Source: Neopararhizobium haloflavum
Lineage (GTDB): Bacteria; Pseudomonadota; Alphaproteobacteria; Rhizobiales; Rhizobiaceae
Direction of reading: 5' to 3'
Length of the DNA stretch: 64,000 bases
Assembly: GCF_002750855.1 (NCBI RefSeq)
Contig: NZ_NWUC01000008.1
Coordinates: 1-64,000 of the forward strand
Both the position numbers and the translations under genes were made by a program. The notes under the pieces are model-generated. The model made no database searches and was not told the origin of the DNA. It saw only the letters and a program-made list of their open reading frames with translations. Of this stretch, positions 36,078 through 45,247 are shown in pieces (the stretch's first letter is position 1; every line of letters starts with the position of its first letter).

Positions 36078-36787
36078 TGCCGCTCTTCAACCGTGTCGCC
36101 GCGCTGACGCTTCTGGCGCTGTCGTTGCTTGCCGTGCCGGCGCTCGCCATGGACGACACCAGCCGCGAGGATCTCGTAGAGGGTTCGGCCGGCGAAGCGC
36201 TCTATGGTGAGCGTCAGCTCGAAACGCTGCCGGACGCGGGCGAGCTTGTCTTCGACTACGAGATGGACGGCTCGATCCTCGATGCGCCCTATCGGGACGA
36301 GGTGCGGCTGGCGTTCCGCCGGGTTGCGGACGAGGAGGGCGAGGGGACGCATTTCACGTTCGACATCTCGCTCTTTCCGAAGACGCGGGTGCTCAATCTG
36401 CCGACGGTGACCGCCGAGAGCATCAACCCGATCTTTCTCGTCTTCTTCCAGCGCGACGCCAACATGATGAGCCGAAACACCGGCGGCAGCGTCCACTATT
36501 TCCGCAACGCCGTGCGCACGACGCTGAACCAGCCGGGCGAGGTGCGCGATGTCGAAGTGGCGGCCGGTGACAAGGACGCGGTAGACGCCACACAGGTGCG
36601 TTTCACGCCGTTCGGCGACGCGGTCGAGGATCGGCGGATGGCCGCCTTTGCGCAGAAGGCGTATACCATCACGGTGAGCGACGACGTTCCCGGCGGCGTC
36701 GTGGAACTGACCAATGTCGTTCCGGAGGACGACGGGTCCGGCGTCAAGCTGCGCGAGACCTACCGCTTCAGGGAGTTGATCGAATGA
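36074..36787 (+). CDS. Exported protein of unknown function
   Basis: A 237-residue protein with signal LTLLALSLLAVPALA and a mature beta-rich sequence (ELVFDYEMDGSILDAPYRDE, GVVELTNVVPEDDGSG). I do not recognise the family. Overlaps on both sides (ATGA with the gene before and with the gene after) show translational coupling in the xox-associated operon, which argues for a periplasmic accessory role in quinoprotein metabolism. Confidence 0.7.
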   Translation: MMPLFNRVAALTLLALSLLAVPALAMDDTSREDLVEGSAGEALYGERQLETLPDAGELVFDYEMDGSILDAPYRDEVRLAFRRVADEEGEGTHFTFDISLFPKTRVLNLPTVTAESINPIFLVFFQRDANMMSRNTGGSVHYFRNAVRTTLNQPGEVRDVEVAAGDKDAVDATQVRFTPFGDAVEDRRMAAFAQKAYTITVSDDVPGGVVELTNVVPEDDGSGVKLRETYRFRELIE

Positions 36788-37137
36788 GACGGGGTATCGC
36801 CATCGCACTGATCGCGGCCGCGGCCTTTGCGGGTCCGGGCGCGGCGCGCGCGGCCAACGGTTATCCAACGGAGGTGATTGCCGATTATGTTCTCGGCTGC
36901 ATGGCCGCCAACGGCCAGAATGCGGAATCGCTGCGGCGCTGTTCCTGCAGCATCGATGTGGTATCGTCGCTTCTGACCTATGACGACTATGCGGAAGCCG
37001 AAACGGTGCTGCGGATGCGTCAGGTCCATGGCGGCGGCGAGAAGATGATGGTCTTCCGCGAGACCCCCGCGGCGCAGACGAAAGTGGATCGCCTGCGCCA
37101 GAGCCAGGTCGAGGCCGAGGTGCGCTGTTTCTATTGA
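36784..37137 (+). CDS. Small exported cysteine-containing protein of unknown function
   Basis: A 117-residue protein with signal GIAIALIAAAAFAGPGAARA. The mature part has cysteines in VLGCMAANG, RRCSCSID and a terminal RCFY, which could form disulfides. Family not recognised. It is coupled to the previous gene by ATGA and is the last of three overlapping exported proteins. Confidence 0.68.
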   Translation: MRRGIAIALIAAAAFAGPGAARAANGYPTEVIADYVLGCMAANGQNAESLRRCSCSIDVVSSLLTYDDYAEAETVLRMRQVHGGGEKMMVFRETPAAQTKVDRLRQSQVEAEVRCFY

Positions 37138-37277
37138 GCGGCGCGCATGGTCCGCGGCAAGGCCGCCATGCTTGGCGCGGAGGAGACTTTGAACGGCAAG
37201 GCGGGATTGTTGACGGCGGCGCCAGGCGGGACGATGGTTTCCCGTCGCTTCGCCTATGCGGCCTTCAGGGAGCGCGC

Positions 37278-38447
37278 ATGGCCGTGAGCGAAAACCGTGC
37301 GTCCGGCGCCATCGGCATTAAGGCACTGCGCAAGGCATGGTCCGGTGCGCGAAACCCTGCGCATGTGCTGAAGGATCTCATCGCCGGCATATCGGTGGGC
37401 GATCCGGCGATGATCGCACTGTTCGTTTCGTCGTCGCTGCCTTACGAGGAAATCGTCGGGCCGCTCTCGGCCGCCTTTCCCGGCGTCCCGCTGGTCGGCT
37501 GCACCACCGCCGGCAGCCTGACGGAAGACTGCTACGAGGCCGGCGGCGCCATAGCCATCGCCTTCGATCGGTCGGCCTTCTCGTTCGAAGTCGCGCTTTT
37601 GACGAACCTTCGGCAGTATTCCGTCGCGCGCGGCGTCGAGCAGATCGAAACGGCCTATTTCCGGCTGCTGCGCGAGCTCGACCAGGATCGCTCCAGTCTT
37701 TTCGCCATGCTGCTCGTCGATGGGCTTTCGCGACGCGAGGAGGAGATCGCCGCGAGCGCCTATGCCGCGCTCGACGAAGTGCCCGTCTTCGGCGCATCGG
37801 CCGGCGACAACCTGCATTTCGATACGACGCAGATCTTCCACAACGGCTCGATCCTGGAGGACACGGCGCTCGTCGTCATCGGCGCCTCCAACCGCATGCT
37901 CGAAGTTTTCAAGTTCGAGCATTTCCGGCCGATGGAGGAGAAGCTGGTGATCACCTCCGCCGATCCGGAGCGGCGCGTCGTGCATACGATCAACGCCGAA
38001 CCCGCTGCGGAGGAGTATGCGCGCCTCATCGGCGTTGCGCCAGACCAGCTGACGCCGGAACTCTTCGCCGCCAACCCGCTTCTGGCCCGCATCCGCGGCG
38101 ACTACCATGTGCGCGCGATTCAGAAATCGGACGCCAGCGGGGCACTGCATTTCTTCTGTGCCGTCGATGAAGGCATCGTGCTCACACGCGCGGCGCCGGA
38201 GGACATGCGCGACAATCTCGTCGACAACATGGAGCAGATTGCCGACCGTCTCGGGGACCTTGAGCTGGTGCTCTGCTTCGACTGCATCCTGCGGCGCCTG
38301 GAGGCCGAGCGCCTCGGGATCACGAGCGATCTCCTGCCGATCTTCGACCGCTACCGGATGATCGGCTTCAACACCTATGGCGAGCAGTTCCGCTTTCTGC
38401 ATCTGAGCCAGACGCTGACGGGGCTCGCGATCGGGGCGGCGCCATGA
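37278..38447 (+). CDS. FIST-domain sensor protein (NosP-like)
   Basis: A 389-residue cytosolic protein with FIST-N (residues ~20-215; ALFVSSSLPYEEIVGPL, VGCTTAGSLTEDCYEAGG, FGASAGDNLHF) and FIST-C domains (residues ~215-370; EYARLIG, LVLCFDCILRRLEAE). FIST proteins bind small ligands; the NosP subgroup binds haem and senses nitric oxide, controlling a partner kinase encoded next to it. Here the stop overlaps the start of a hybrid histidine kinase, the NosP-NahK arrangement. Haem binding cannot be verified from sequence alone. ATG 37278 follows AGGGAG. Confidence 0.8.
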   Translation: MAVSENRASGAIGIKALRKAWSGARNPAHVLKDLIAGISVGDPAMIALFVSSSLPYEEIVGPLSAAFPGVPLVGCTTAGSLTEDCYEAGGAIAIAFDRSAFSFEVALLTNLRQYSVARGVEQIETAYFRLLRELDQDRSSLFAMLLVDGLSRREEEIAASAYAALDEVPVFGASAGDNLHFDTTQIFHNGSILEDTALVVIGASNRMLEVFKFEHFRPMEEKLVITSADPERRVVHTINAEPAAEEYARLIGVAPDQLTPELFAANPLLARIRGDYHVRAIQKSDASGALHFFCAVDEGIVLTRAAPEDMRDNLVDNMEQIADRLGDLELVLCFDCILRRLEAERLGITSDLLPIFDRYRMIGFNTYGEQFRFLHLSQTLTGLAIGAAP

Positions 38448-40738
38448 CCGTGCCGCCGAGCGGGACCGAGACGCGCGAGGCGCTGGAGGCGGAGGTGCTG
38501 CGCCTGCGCCGGGAAAACGAGAAGCTGACGACGATCCGCGATGCCCTGATTGCCCAGGTCGACCGCAACAACGATCTGTCCGGCCGCGCCTTCAACATCG
38601 TCCGGCCGATCCTGGAGGTGGAAGGCAACGTCGAAAAGCGCATCCAGCGCCTGGCGCGGGCGATGAGCGAGGCCAAGATCGCCCGCCGCCAGTTGCAGCA
38701 GGCGATCGATTCCATCGGCGAGGGCTTCATCCTCTACGATCAGGACGACCGGATCGTCTTGTGCAACCGCACCTATCGCCAGATCTTCCCCGAACTTGAG
38801 AAGCAGTTGCGGCCGGGCACGCATTTCAAGGAGATCATCGAACGAGCCGCCAAGATCGGCGTCATCGTCGAAGCGGTGACCGATCCGGAAGCCTGGATCG
38901 CATCGCGCGAGACCAGCCACAGCCAGCAGCGCTGTCAGTTCCAGCAGCTCTTGAGCGACGGTCGCTGGATACAGATCAGCGAGCAGGCGACGGAGGAAGG
39001 CGGCAAGGTCACGATCGTCAGCGACATCACGCCGTTCAAGCGTCTGGAGGAAACGCGGCGGCTGACCCAGCTTGCCTCGCAGTCCGACGTCTTGGCAACG
39101 ACGATCGCCAGCATCGCGCAGGGCGTCATCGTCTTCGATCGCGACTTCGGTTTCGTCGCCTGGAATTCGCAGGCGGCGATGCTGACGAACCTTCCCTATG
39201 TCGACATGCACGCCGGCACGAATGTGCGCGACCTTTTCCGCCTCATGCTGCGCCATGGCGCCCGGATCGCCCGCGAGAGACGCCGCGACGCGCTGGAGTG
39301 GATCGCCCATGTGCGGCGCCGGCCACCGCTGCGGCTCGAAATCTCCTATCCCGGCGGGCGCACGGTCTCGGCCAATTTCCGCACCATGCCGGACGACGGT
39401 TTCGTCGTGACGCTGACCGACGTCTCGACCCAGTTCGAGGCGGCGCGGATGCTGGAGCGCAGCAAGGAGGAACTGGAAAAGCGCGTCGGTGAACGCACGC
39501 GCGAACTGGTGCGGCTCAACGAGGTGCTGCACGACGAGGTGCGCCGCCACGAGTTGACCGCCGCGGATCTGGAACTGACGCGGCGAGCGGCCGAAGCGGC
39601 GAACCTGTCGAAGACGCAGTTCCTGGCGGCGGCAAGCCACGACCTGCTGCAGCCGCTGAACGCCGCAAGGCTCTATCTCTTCGCACTGGAAAGCGCCGGC
39701 TCGGCAAGCGCACAATCGGGTGAACTGATCGAGGGCATCGCGCAGGCGCTGCAGTCGACCGAAGGAATCCTATCGACGCTGCTCGACATATCGAAGATGG
39801 ACACGGGCGGCTATCAGCCGAAATGCACCGAAATCGTGCTCGCCGACCTGTTCGACACGCTCAAGATCGAGTTCGACGCGCTGGCGGCCGACCGCGGCAT
39901 CGCGTTGCGCATCGTGCCGACATCGGCGATCGTCCATACCGATGCGCATCTGCTGCGCCGTATCGTGCAGAACTTTCTTTCCAACGCCATCAAGTACACG
40001 GAGACCGGCTCGATCCTGCTCGGCGTGCGGCGAAGGGGCCCGGCGCTTTCGATCGAGGTGCATGACACCGGTCCGGGCATCGCGCTGGCCGATCGCCAGG
40101 CGATCTTCCAGGAATTCAAGCGCGCCGCGCCGGCCGCCTCGCGCGCCTCCGGCGTCGGGCTCGGCCTTGCGATCGCCCAGCGCGCCGCCGACCTGCTTCA
40201 TCATACGATCACGCTGCAATCGGAGGTCGGACGGGGCTCGTGCTTCGCACTGCAGCTGCCGGCCAGCGGGCGCGTTGCCGGTCGCGCGGCGGGGTCGCGC
40301 CGAAAGGCCGCGCACCAGCCGCCGGAGCCGCGCGCCGCCGACACGGGAGGACGGCAGATCATCGTTCTGGAGAACGATGAGACGGTCGCCCACGCCATGA
40401 CGACACTGCTCGATCACTGGCAGTTCGAAAGCGTGCTCGCCGCGTCCTTCCCCGCTCTGGAAGCGCTTCTGGCAGAACGGGAGCTTTCGCCGCGCGCCAT
40501 CATCGCCGATCTCCATCTCAATGGTGCGGTGGACGGCATTGAAGCGATCATCGCGCTGCGCAGAATGCTCGACCGCGACGTGCCGGGCATTCTCATCACG
40601 GCGGACCAGTCGCGCGCGGTGCGCGAGCGGGCGCGCCAGGCGGCCATCGAATATTTCTCCAAGCCGGTCAAGCCGGCGCAGCTTCGGGCGTATCTCGCGC
40701 ATCTGTCGCTCGGCGCGACAGACCCCGTCAGGCGTTGA
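38444..40738 (+). CDS. PAS hybrid histidine kinase (NahK/ErcS-like)
   Basis: A 764-residue cytosolic hybrid kinase. An N-terminal coiled coil (residues ~10-80) is followed by two PAS domains (SIGEGFILYDQDDRIVLCNR; SIAQGVIVFDRDFGFVAWNS), a second coiled coil, a HisKA domain with H-box ASHDLLQPLNAARL near residue 400, a HATPase domain (NFLSNAIKYTETGS, VHDTGPGI, GVGLGLAIAQ) and a C-terminal receiver with Asp near residue 689 (IIADLHL) and Lys in FSKPVK. No membrane helices, so the input is cytosolic, fitting control by the coupled FIST protein. It overlaps convergently with the response regulator gene by 11 bases. Confidence 0.85.
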   Translation: MTVPPSGTETREALEAEVLRLRRENEKLTTIRDALIAQVDRNNDLSGRAFNIVRPILEVEGNVEKRIQRLARAMSEAKIARRQLQQAIDSIGEGFILYDQDDRIVLCNRTYRQIFPELEKQLRPGTHFKEIIERAAKIGVIVEAVTDPEAWIASRETSHSQQRCQFQQLLSDGRWIQISEQATEEGGKVTIVSDITPFKRLEETRRLTQLASQSDVLATTIASIAQGVIVFDRDFGFVAWNSQAAMLTNLPYVDMHAGTNVRDLFRLMLRHGARIARERRRDALEWIAHVRRRPPLRLEISYPGGRTVSANFRTMPDDGFVVTLTDVSTQFEAARMLERSKEELEKRVGERTRELVRLNEVLHDEVRRHELTAADLELTRRAAEAANLSKTQFLAAASHDLLQPLNAARLYLFALESAGSASAQSGELIEGIAQALQSTEGILSTLLDISKMDTGGYQPKCTEIVLADLFDTLKIEFDALAADRGIALRIVPTSAIVHTDAHLLRRIVQNFLSNAIKYTETGSILLGVRRRGPALSIEVHDTGPGIALADRQAIFQEFKRAAPAASRASGVGLGLAIAQRAADLLHHTITLQSEVGRGSCFALQLPASGRVAGRAAGSRRKAAHQPPEPRAADTGGRQIIVLENDETVAHAMTTLLDHWQFESVLAASFPALEALLAERELSPRAIIADLHLNGAVDGIEAIIALRRMLDRDVPGILITADQSRAVRERARQAAIEYFSKPVKPAQLRAYLAHLSLGATDPVRR

Positions 40739-41378
40739 GCGCCTGATCGAAGACCCCGCGCTGTGCCATCAGCACGGCCTGCATGCGCGAGGGCACCTCG
40801 AATTTGCGCAGGATTGCCGAGACGTGCCCCTTGACGGTGGATTCGGAAATCGAGAGCTCATAGGCGATCTGCTTGTTGAGCAGACCCTCGCCCAGCATGC
40901 GCAGCACGGTGCGCTGCTGCGGTGTAAGGCTCTCCAGCGCATGGGCGATATGGTCGGCGTCCTCGCCATCCTCGCCGGCCGGACCGTCGCATTCCTCGAT
41001 ATCGAAGGCCGATCCGCCTTCCAGTACGCCGCGCACGGCGCTGATGATGTCCGGGGCACTGGCCTTCTTGCTGAGAAAGCCGAGCGCGCCGCGGGCGCGC
41101 ACCATGTCCACCAGGCGGGCGTCGTCGAGCCCCGATAATACGATCACCGGCAGGCGGGGCGCTGCCCGGCGCAGCCGCATCAAGCCGTCGAGCCCGTTGA
41201 CATCCGGCAGCTTCAGATCGAGCAGCACGAGATCGATATCCGGTTCGCGGCCGATTGCATTGACCGCCTCGCCGGCCGAATGGGCCTGGCGCAGCGTGCA
41301 GTCCGGGATCGCGCTTTTCAATGTCGCCTCAAGCGCCGAACACACCAATGGATGGTCATCGACAATCAAGATCAGCAT
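40728..41378 (-). CDS. LuxR-type response regulator (ErdR/AgmR-like)
   Basis: A 216-residue NarL/FixJ-class regulator. The receiver holds D7-D8 (VDDHP), the phospho-acceptor D54 (LVLLDLKLPD) and Lys in FLSKKAS; the C-terminal LuxR HTH is LTPQQRTVLRMLGEG followed by LSISESTVKGHVSAILRKF. ATG 41378 is chosen because GGAGGAGG lies 8 bases upstream. Similar regulators control PQQ-dependent alcohol oxidation in Pseudomonas. It is the likely phosphorelay output of the neighbouring hybrid kinase. Confidence 0.83.
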   Translation of the reverse strand: MLILIVDDHPLVCSALEATLKSAIPDCTLRQAHSAGEAVNAIGREPDIDLVLLDLKLPDVNGLDGLMRLRRAAPRLPVIVLSGLDDARLVDMVRARGALGFLSKKASAPDIISAVRGVLEGGSAFDIEECDGPAGEDGEDADHIAHALESLTPQQRTVLRMLGEGLLNKQIAYELSISESTVKGHVSAILRKFEVPSRMQAVLMAQRGVFDQALNA

Positions 41379-41860
41379 CGCGTCATCCTCCTCCGACAAC
41401 GTGGTCCTGAAACGCCGCCCGACCGGTCCATCGCTCCGCTCGCCCGCACGAAAGTGCCAAGCCTTCTCCCCGAAGCGCCGATCGGCAACGCCAACGACAG
41501 ATTAGTCGCGCCCCGCCGTGATGCAATGACTTTATGCGTCAGTGGCGGCCGCCGGACTTGGACCAAGATCCATGCCGGCTCTGAGATCGGGTCGCGCATC
41601 GTCATTATGAACCTTGGCGACATAATGTAGTGACATTTGAGAAATTCCATTCATCACCGAGACGGTCTATGGTTGCCGGGCCTTGTCGGTCGTGGCGTTG
41701 GGGGACACGCGACCGGCGAGGCATGTCCGGCTGAACGAATCTCGGCACTTGAGTTTCCGGCAGCAATGGTGGAGGTAGGCCGTCCTTCTCAGAGGCACGA
41801 GGAAAGTGCCCGCAGGGACCAACAACGACGCCAGGACAATCCACAATTGGGAGGCAGGGC
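41379..41860. promoter_or_regulatory. Divergent region between response regulator and TRAP operon
   Basis: 482 bases without a supported gene. It holds inverted repeats around 41603-41637 (see that entry), which probably mark the control site of the TRAP-dehydrogenase operon. The TRAP gene has a GGGAGGCAGGGC ribosome-binding site immediately before its ATG, 220 bases downstream of the repeat. Confidence 0.45.
41603..41637. repeat. Inverted repeats in the TRAP-operon promoter region
   Basis: CATTATG (41603-41609) and CATAATG (41621-41627) form a 7-bp inverted repeat with 11 bases between, and AATGT / ACATT (41624-41628, 41633-41637) a second one. The word ATAATGT recurs twice upstream of the LysR gene at 47732. 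A LysR-type operator is the natural reading, but only by inference. Confidence 0.45.
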
Positions 41861-44071
41861 ATGAGCGAACAAGCACGGCTGGAAGGCAGCGGCGAGGGAA
41901 AGATCGTCGTCGACACCGATCTCGACGAACCCGTCGGTACGAATGAACGCCGCTTTCTCGGGTGGCAGGCCACGGCGATCGCGATCGCCTGTGCCCTTTA
42001 TACCTCGTGGCACCTGGTCGTGCTCAACTATTGGCCGGTGGAAACCTGGACCTACCGCATCATGCATATTGCGGGCGGCCTGATCATCGGCTTCTTCCTC
42101 GTCTCGGCGCGGATGTTCGAGGAAGGTGCCGAAGGCGCCGATCCGCTGCGCCCCCTGCGCATCGCGGTGATGTCGGCGGCAACGGCGCTCGTCGGATATG
42201 CCGCGTTCTGCGTGCTTTACGCCTTCTACCTGCGCTCCTTCGCGGGCGAAGCGAACCCGCCCGAATGGGTCTTCGCGCATTTCGGCTGGACGCTGGCGGC
42301 CGGCTCGCTTCTCGCCATTGTCGGCGGCTGGTTCTTCCGCGGCAAGATGCATCGGGTGCAGTGGGGTGACGTCATCCTCGCGGTCGCGGCCATCGTCGTC
42401 GCGTCCTATCTGATCTTCGTGCTGATGGCCTTCCGCATGCGCGCGGGCACAGGGCTTGCCCAACCCGCCGATTTCTGGGCGGCGATGGTCGGCGCCTTCC
42501 TGATCATGGAACTGACGCGCCGCGTGGCGGGCCTGCCGCTCGTCGTCATCTCGGGCGTCTTCCTGGTCTACACCTTTGCCGGCCCCTATCTGCCGGGCAT
42601 TCTGGGCCACCGGGGCTACGGCGCCGAGCGGTTCTTCACCTATGTCTATACCGACCGCGGCATTCTCGGTCCGGTGACGGCGGTGTCCTCGACCTATATC
42701 ATCCTGTTCATCACCTTTGCGGCGTTCCTGCAGGCATCCAAGGTGGGCGACTATTTCGTCAACTTCGCCTTCGCCTGCGCCGGAACGGCGCGCGGCGGTC
42801 CGGCCAAGGTCGCCGTCTTCGCCTCGGGCCTGATGGGCATGATCAACGGCACGTCGGCCGGCAACGTGGTCGCGACCGGCTCGCTGACGATCCCACTGAT
42901 GAAGCGCGTCGGCTATTCGCCGCGCTCGGCCGGAGCGATCGAGGCCGCGGCCTCGTCGGGCGGGCAGATCATGCCGCCGATCATGGGCGCGGGCGCGTTC
43001 ATCATGGCCGAGGTCACCGGCATCCCCTATACCGAGATCGTCATCGCCGCGACGATTCCGGCCATCCTCTATTTCATCTCGATCTATTTCATGGTCGACC
43101 TCGAAGCGGCCAAGCTCGGCATGCGCGGCCTGCCGCGCAAGGACCTGCCGGACTTCAAGTACCTCGCCAAGCAGGTCTATCTGTTCATCCCGGTCATCAT
43201 CCTCGTCTACACCCTGTTCAACGGTTATTCGGTCATCAGGGCGGGTACGCTGGCGATGGCGGCGGCGGCGGTGGTCAGCTGGGTCTCGCCGGTCAGCCGG
43301 ATGGGGCCGGTGCAGATCTTCAGGGCCCTCGAACTTGCCGCACGCATGTCGATCCAGCTGATCGCGGTCTGCGCCTGCGCCGGCATCATCGTCGGCGTCA
43401 TCGCGATGACCGGCGTCGGCGTCCGCTTCTCCTCCATGCTTCTGGCGATCGCGGATCAGAGCCAGTTCCTGGCGCTGTTCTTCGCCATGTGCATCTCGAT
43501 CGTCCTCGGCATGGGCATGCCGACGACGGCGGCCTATGCCGTGGCGGCTTCGGTCGTTGCGCCGGGCCTGGTGCAGCTCGGCATTCCGCTTCTGGTGGCA
43601 CACTTCTTCGTGTTCTACTTCGCGGTCATGTCGGCGATCACGCCGCCCGTCGCGCTCGCCGCCTTCGCGGCCGCGTCGATTTCGGGCGACAACGCGATGC
43701 GCACATCGGTCGCCTCGTTCAAGATCGGCCTTGCCGCCTTCATCATCCCGTTCATGGCGTTCTACAACACCGCTCTCCTGATGGATGGCACGTGGTTGCA
43801 GATCATCCGTGCGGTGCTGACGGCTTCGGGCGGCGTCTTCCTGCTGTCGGCTGCCGTACAGGGCTGGTTCTTCGGCCGCGCACCGTGGTTCCTGCGCATC
43901 GGCCTTCTGGCCGCGGCACTGATGCTCATCGAGGGCGGCTGGAAGACCGACCTCATCGGCCTGGCCATCGTTGCCGGCATCCTGGTCCTGCAGCGAGTGA
44001 TCGGCCGCGACGAACGTCCCATCGGTGCGCCGAGCGGCGCTACCGGCCCAACGGCGACAGGGGCGGAATAG
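41861..44071 (+). CDS. TRAP transporter fused permease (4TM/12TM, TAXI type)
   Basis: A 736-residue inner-membrane protein joining the small (DctQ-like, ~4 helices) and large (DctM-like, ~12 helices) TRAP permease subunits. Conserved large-subunit segments are GLMGMINGTSAGNVVATGSLTIPLMKR (partly shown as INGTSAGNVVATGS), SSGGQIMPPIMGAGAF and GMGMPTTAAYAVAA. TRAP transporters of this fused form work with TAXI-family binding proteins, and one is encoded at 46462-47442. Together with the two dehydrogenases, tartrate or malate-like dicarboxylic acid import is likely. Confidence 0.92.
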   Translation: MSEQARLEGSGEGKIVVDTDLDEPVGTNERRFLGWQATAIAIACALYTSWHLVVLNYWPVETWTYRIMHIAGGLIIGFFLVSARMFEEGAEGADPLRPLRIAVMSAATALVGYAAFCVLYAFYLRSFAGEANPPEWVFAHFGWTLAAGSLLAIVGGWFFRGKMHRVQWGDVILAVAAIVVASYLIFVLMAFRMRAGTGLAQPADFWAAMVGAFLIMELTRRVAGLPLVVISGVFLVYTFAGPYLPGILGHRGYGAERFFTYVYTDRGILGPVTAVSSTYIILFITFAAFLQASKVGDYFVNFAFACAGTARGGPAKVAVFASGLMGMINGTSAGNVVATGSLTIPLMKRVGYSPRSAGAIEAAASSGGQIMPPIMGAGAFIMAEVTGIPYTEIVIAATIPAILYFISIYFMVDLEAAKLGMRGLPRKDLPDFKYLAKQVYLFIPVIILVYTLFNGYSVIRAGTLAMAAAAVVSWVSPVSRMGPVQIFRALELAARMSIQLIAVCACAGIIVGVIAMTGVGVRFSSMLLAIADQSQFLALFFAMCISIVLGMGMPTTAAYAVAASVVAPGLVQLGIPLLVAHFFVFYFAVMSAITPPVALAAFAAASISGDNAMRTSVASFKIGLAAFIIPFMAFYNTALLMDGTWLQIIRAVLTASGGVFLLSAAVQGWFFGRAPWFLRIGLLAAALMLIEGGWKTDLIGLAIVAGILVLQRVIGRDERPIGAPSGATGPTATGAE

Positions 44072-44079
44072 TTTGATCC

Positions 44080-44109
44080 GGCGCCGCCGGCCAAGGGTTC
44101 GGCGGCGCC
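44080..44109 (+). terminator. Hairpin between TRAP permease and dehydrogenase genes
   Basis: A perfect 10-bp stem GGCGCCGCCG / CGGCGGCGCC with a 10-base loop, no T tract, 8 bases after the TRAP stop. Probably an mRNA-processing or attenuation element within the operon. Confidence 0.55.
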
Positions 44110-44134
44110 ACTTTCGCAAGGGGAAATAACCGAC

Positions 44135-45211
44135 ATGAAGGATTATCGCATTGCTGCCATACCGGGTGACGGTATCGGCAAAGAGGTCATTGCGGCCGGA
44201 ACCGAGGTTCTCGACGTGCTGGCGGAGCGCGATGGCGGCTTCCGCTTCTCGTTCGAAACCTATGACTGGGGCTCGGACTACTACAAGAAGCACGGGCGGA
44301 TGATGCCCGAAGATGGCCGCGAGCAGATCCGCGATGCCGATGCGATCTATTTCGGTGCCGTCGGCGCGCCCGACGTTCCCGATCACATCACGCTGTGGGG
44401 CCTGCGCCTTGCCATCTGCCAGCCCTTCGACCAATACGCCAATGTGCGCCCGACCCGAATCCTGCCGGGTATCAAGAGTCCGTTGAGGAACGTCGGGCCG
44501 GACGATCTCGACTGGGTTATCGTGCGCGAGAACTCCGAAGGCGAATATGCCGGGCAGGGCGGGCGCTCGCATGTCGGCCTGCCGGAGGAAGTGGCGACGG
44601 AAGTCTCCATCTTCACCCGTGCCGGCGTGACGCGCATCATGCGCTTCGCATTCGACCTGGCGCGCTCGCGGCCGCGCAAGAAGCTGACGGTCGTCACCAA
44701 GTCCAACGCCCAGCGCAACGGCATGGTGATGTGGGACGAGATCGCCGCCGAGGTGGCGAAGGACTATCCCGACGTCGAGTGGGACAAGATGCTGGTCGAT
44801 GCGATGACCATGCGCATGACGCTGAAGCCGGAGACGCTGGACACCATCGTCGCGACCAATCTTCACGCCGACATCCTGTCCGACCTGGCCGCCGCGCTTG
44901 CCGGCTCGCTCGGCATCGCGCCGACGGCCAACCTCAACCCGGAGGGCAATTTTCCCTCCATGTTCGAGCCGATCCACGGTTCGGCGTTCGACATCACCGG
45001 CAAAGGCATCGCCAATCCCGTCGCCACCTTCTGGAGCGCGACCATGATGCTGGAGCATCTTGGCGAGAGCGATGCGGCGGGCCGGCTGATGCGGGCCATC
45101 GAGCGCGTTACCGCCGACGAGTCGCTGCATACGCCGGACCTCGGCGGCAAGGCGACGACCCGCCAGGTGACGGACGCCATGCTGGAAGCCCTGCGCGGCG
45201 ACAATCTTTAG
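44135..45211 (+). CDS. Tartrate/D-malate dehydrogenase-like beta-decarboxylating DH (copy 1)
   Basis: A 358-residue member of the isocitrate/isopropylmalate dehydrogenase family, NAD-binding. Motifs: GDGIGKEVI at the N-terminus, RPTRILPG, the family Tyr segment RENSEGEYAGQGG, KSNAQRNGMVMWDE and PIHGSAFDITGKGIANP. It oxidises a 2-hydroxy-dicarboxylate such as tartrate or D-malate. It differs from copy 2 in the substrate-loop region (LWGLRLAICQPFDQYANVRP versus LWGSLLLFRREFDQYVNLRP), so the two may have different substrates. Confidence 0.8.
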   Translation: MKDYRIAAIPGDGIGKEVIAAGTEVLDVLAERDGGFRFSFETYDWGSDYYKKHGRMMPEDGREQIRDADAIYFGAVGAPDVPDHITLWGLRLAICQPFDQYANVRPTRILPGIKSPLRNVGPDDLDWVIVRENSEGEYAGQGGRSHVGLPEEVATEVSIFTRAGVTRIMRFAFDLARSRPRKKLTVVTKSNAQRNGMVMWDEIAAEVAKDYPDVEWDKMLVDAMTMRMTLKPETLDTIVATNLHADILSDLAAALAGSLGIAPTANLNPEGNFPSMFEPIHGSAFDITGKGIANPVATFWSATMMLEHLGESDAAGRLMRAIERVTADESLHTPDLGGKATTRQVTDAMLEALRGDNL

Positions 45212-45247
45212 GGGACGTCACGTCCTTTTCGCATAAGGAGACATGCC

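Noticed and set aside
41789-45130. A 1113-codon open frame on the minus strand across the TRAP and dehydrogenase genes
   Set aside because: It is antisense to well-supported genes with conserved motifs; its translation is rich in Arg, Asp, Gly and His with no domain structure, the usual shadow of GC-rich coding DNA.
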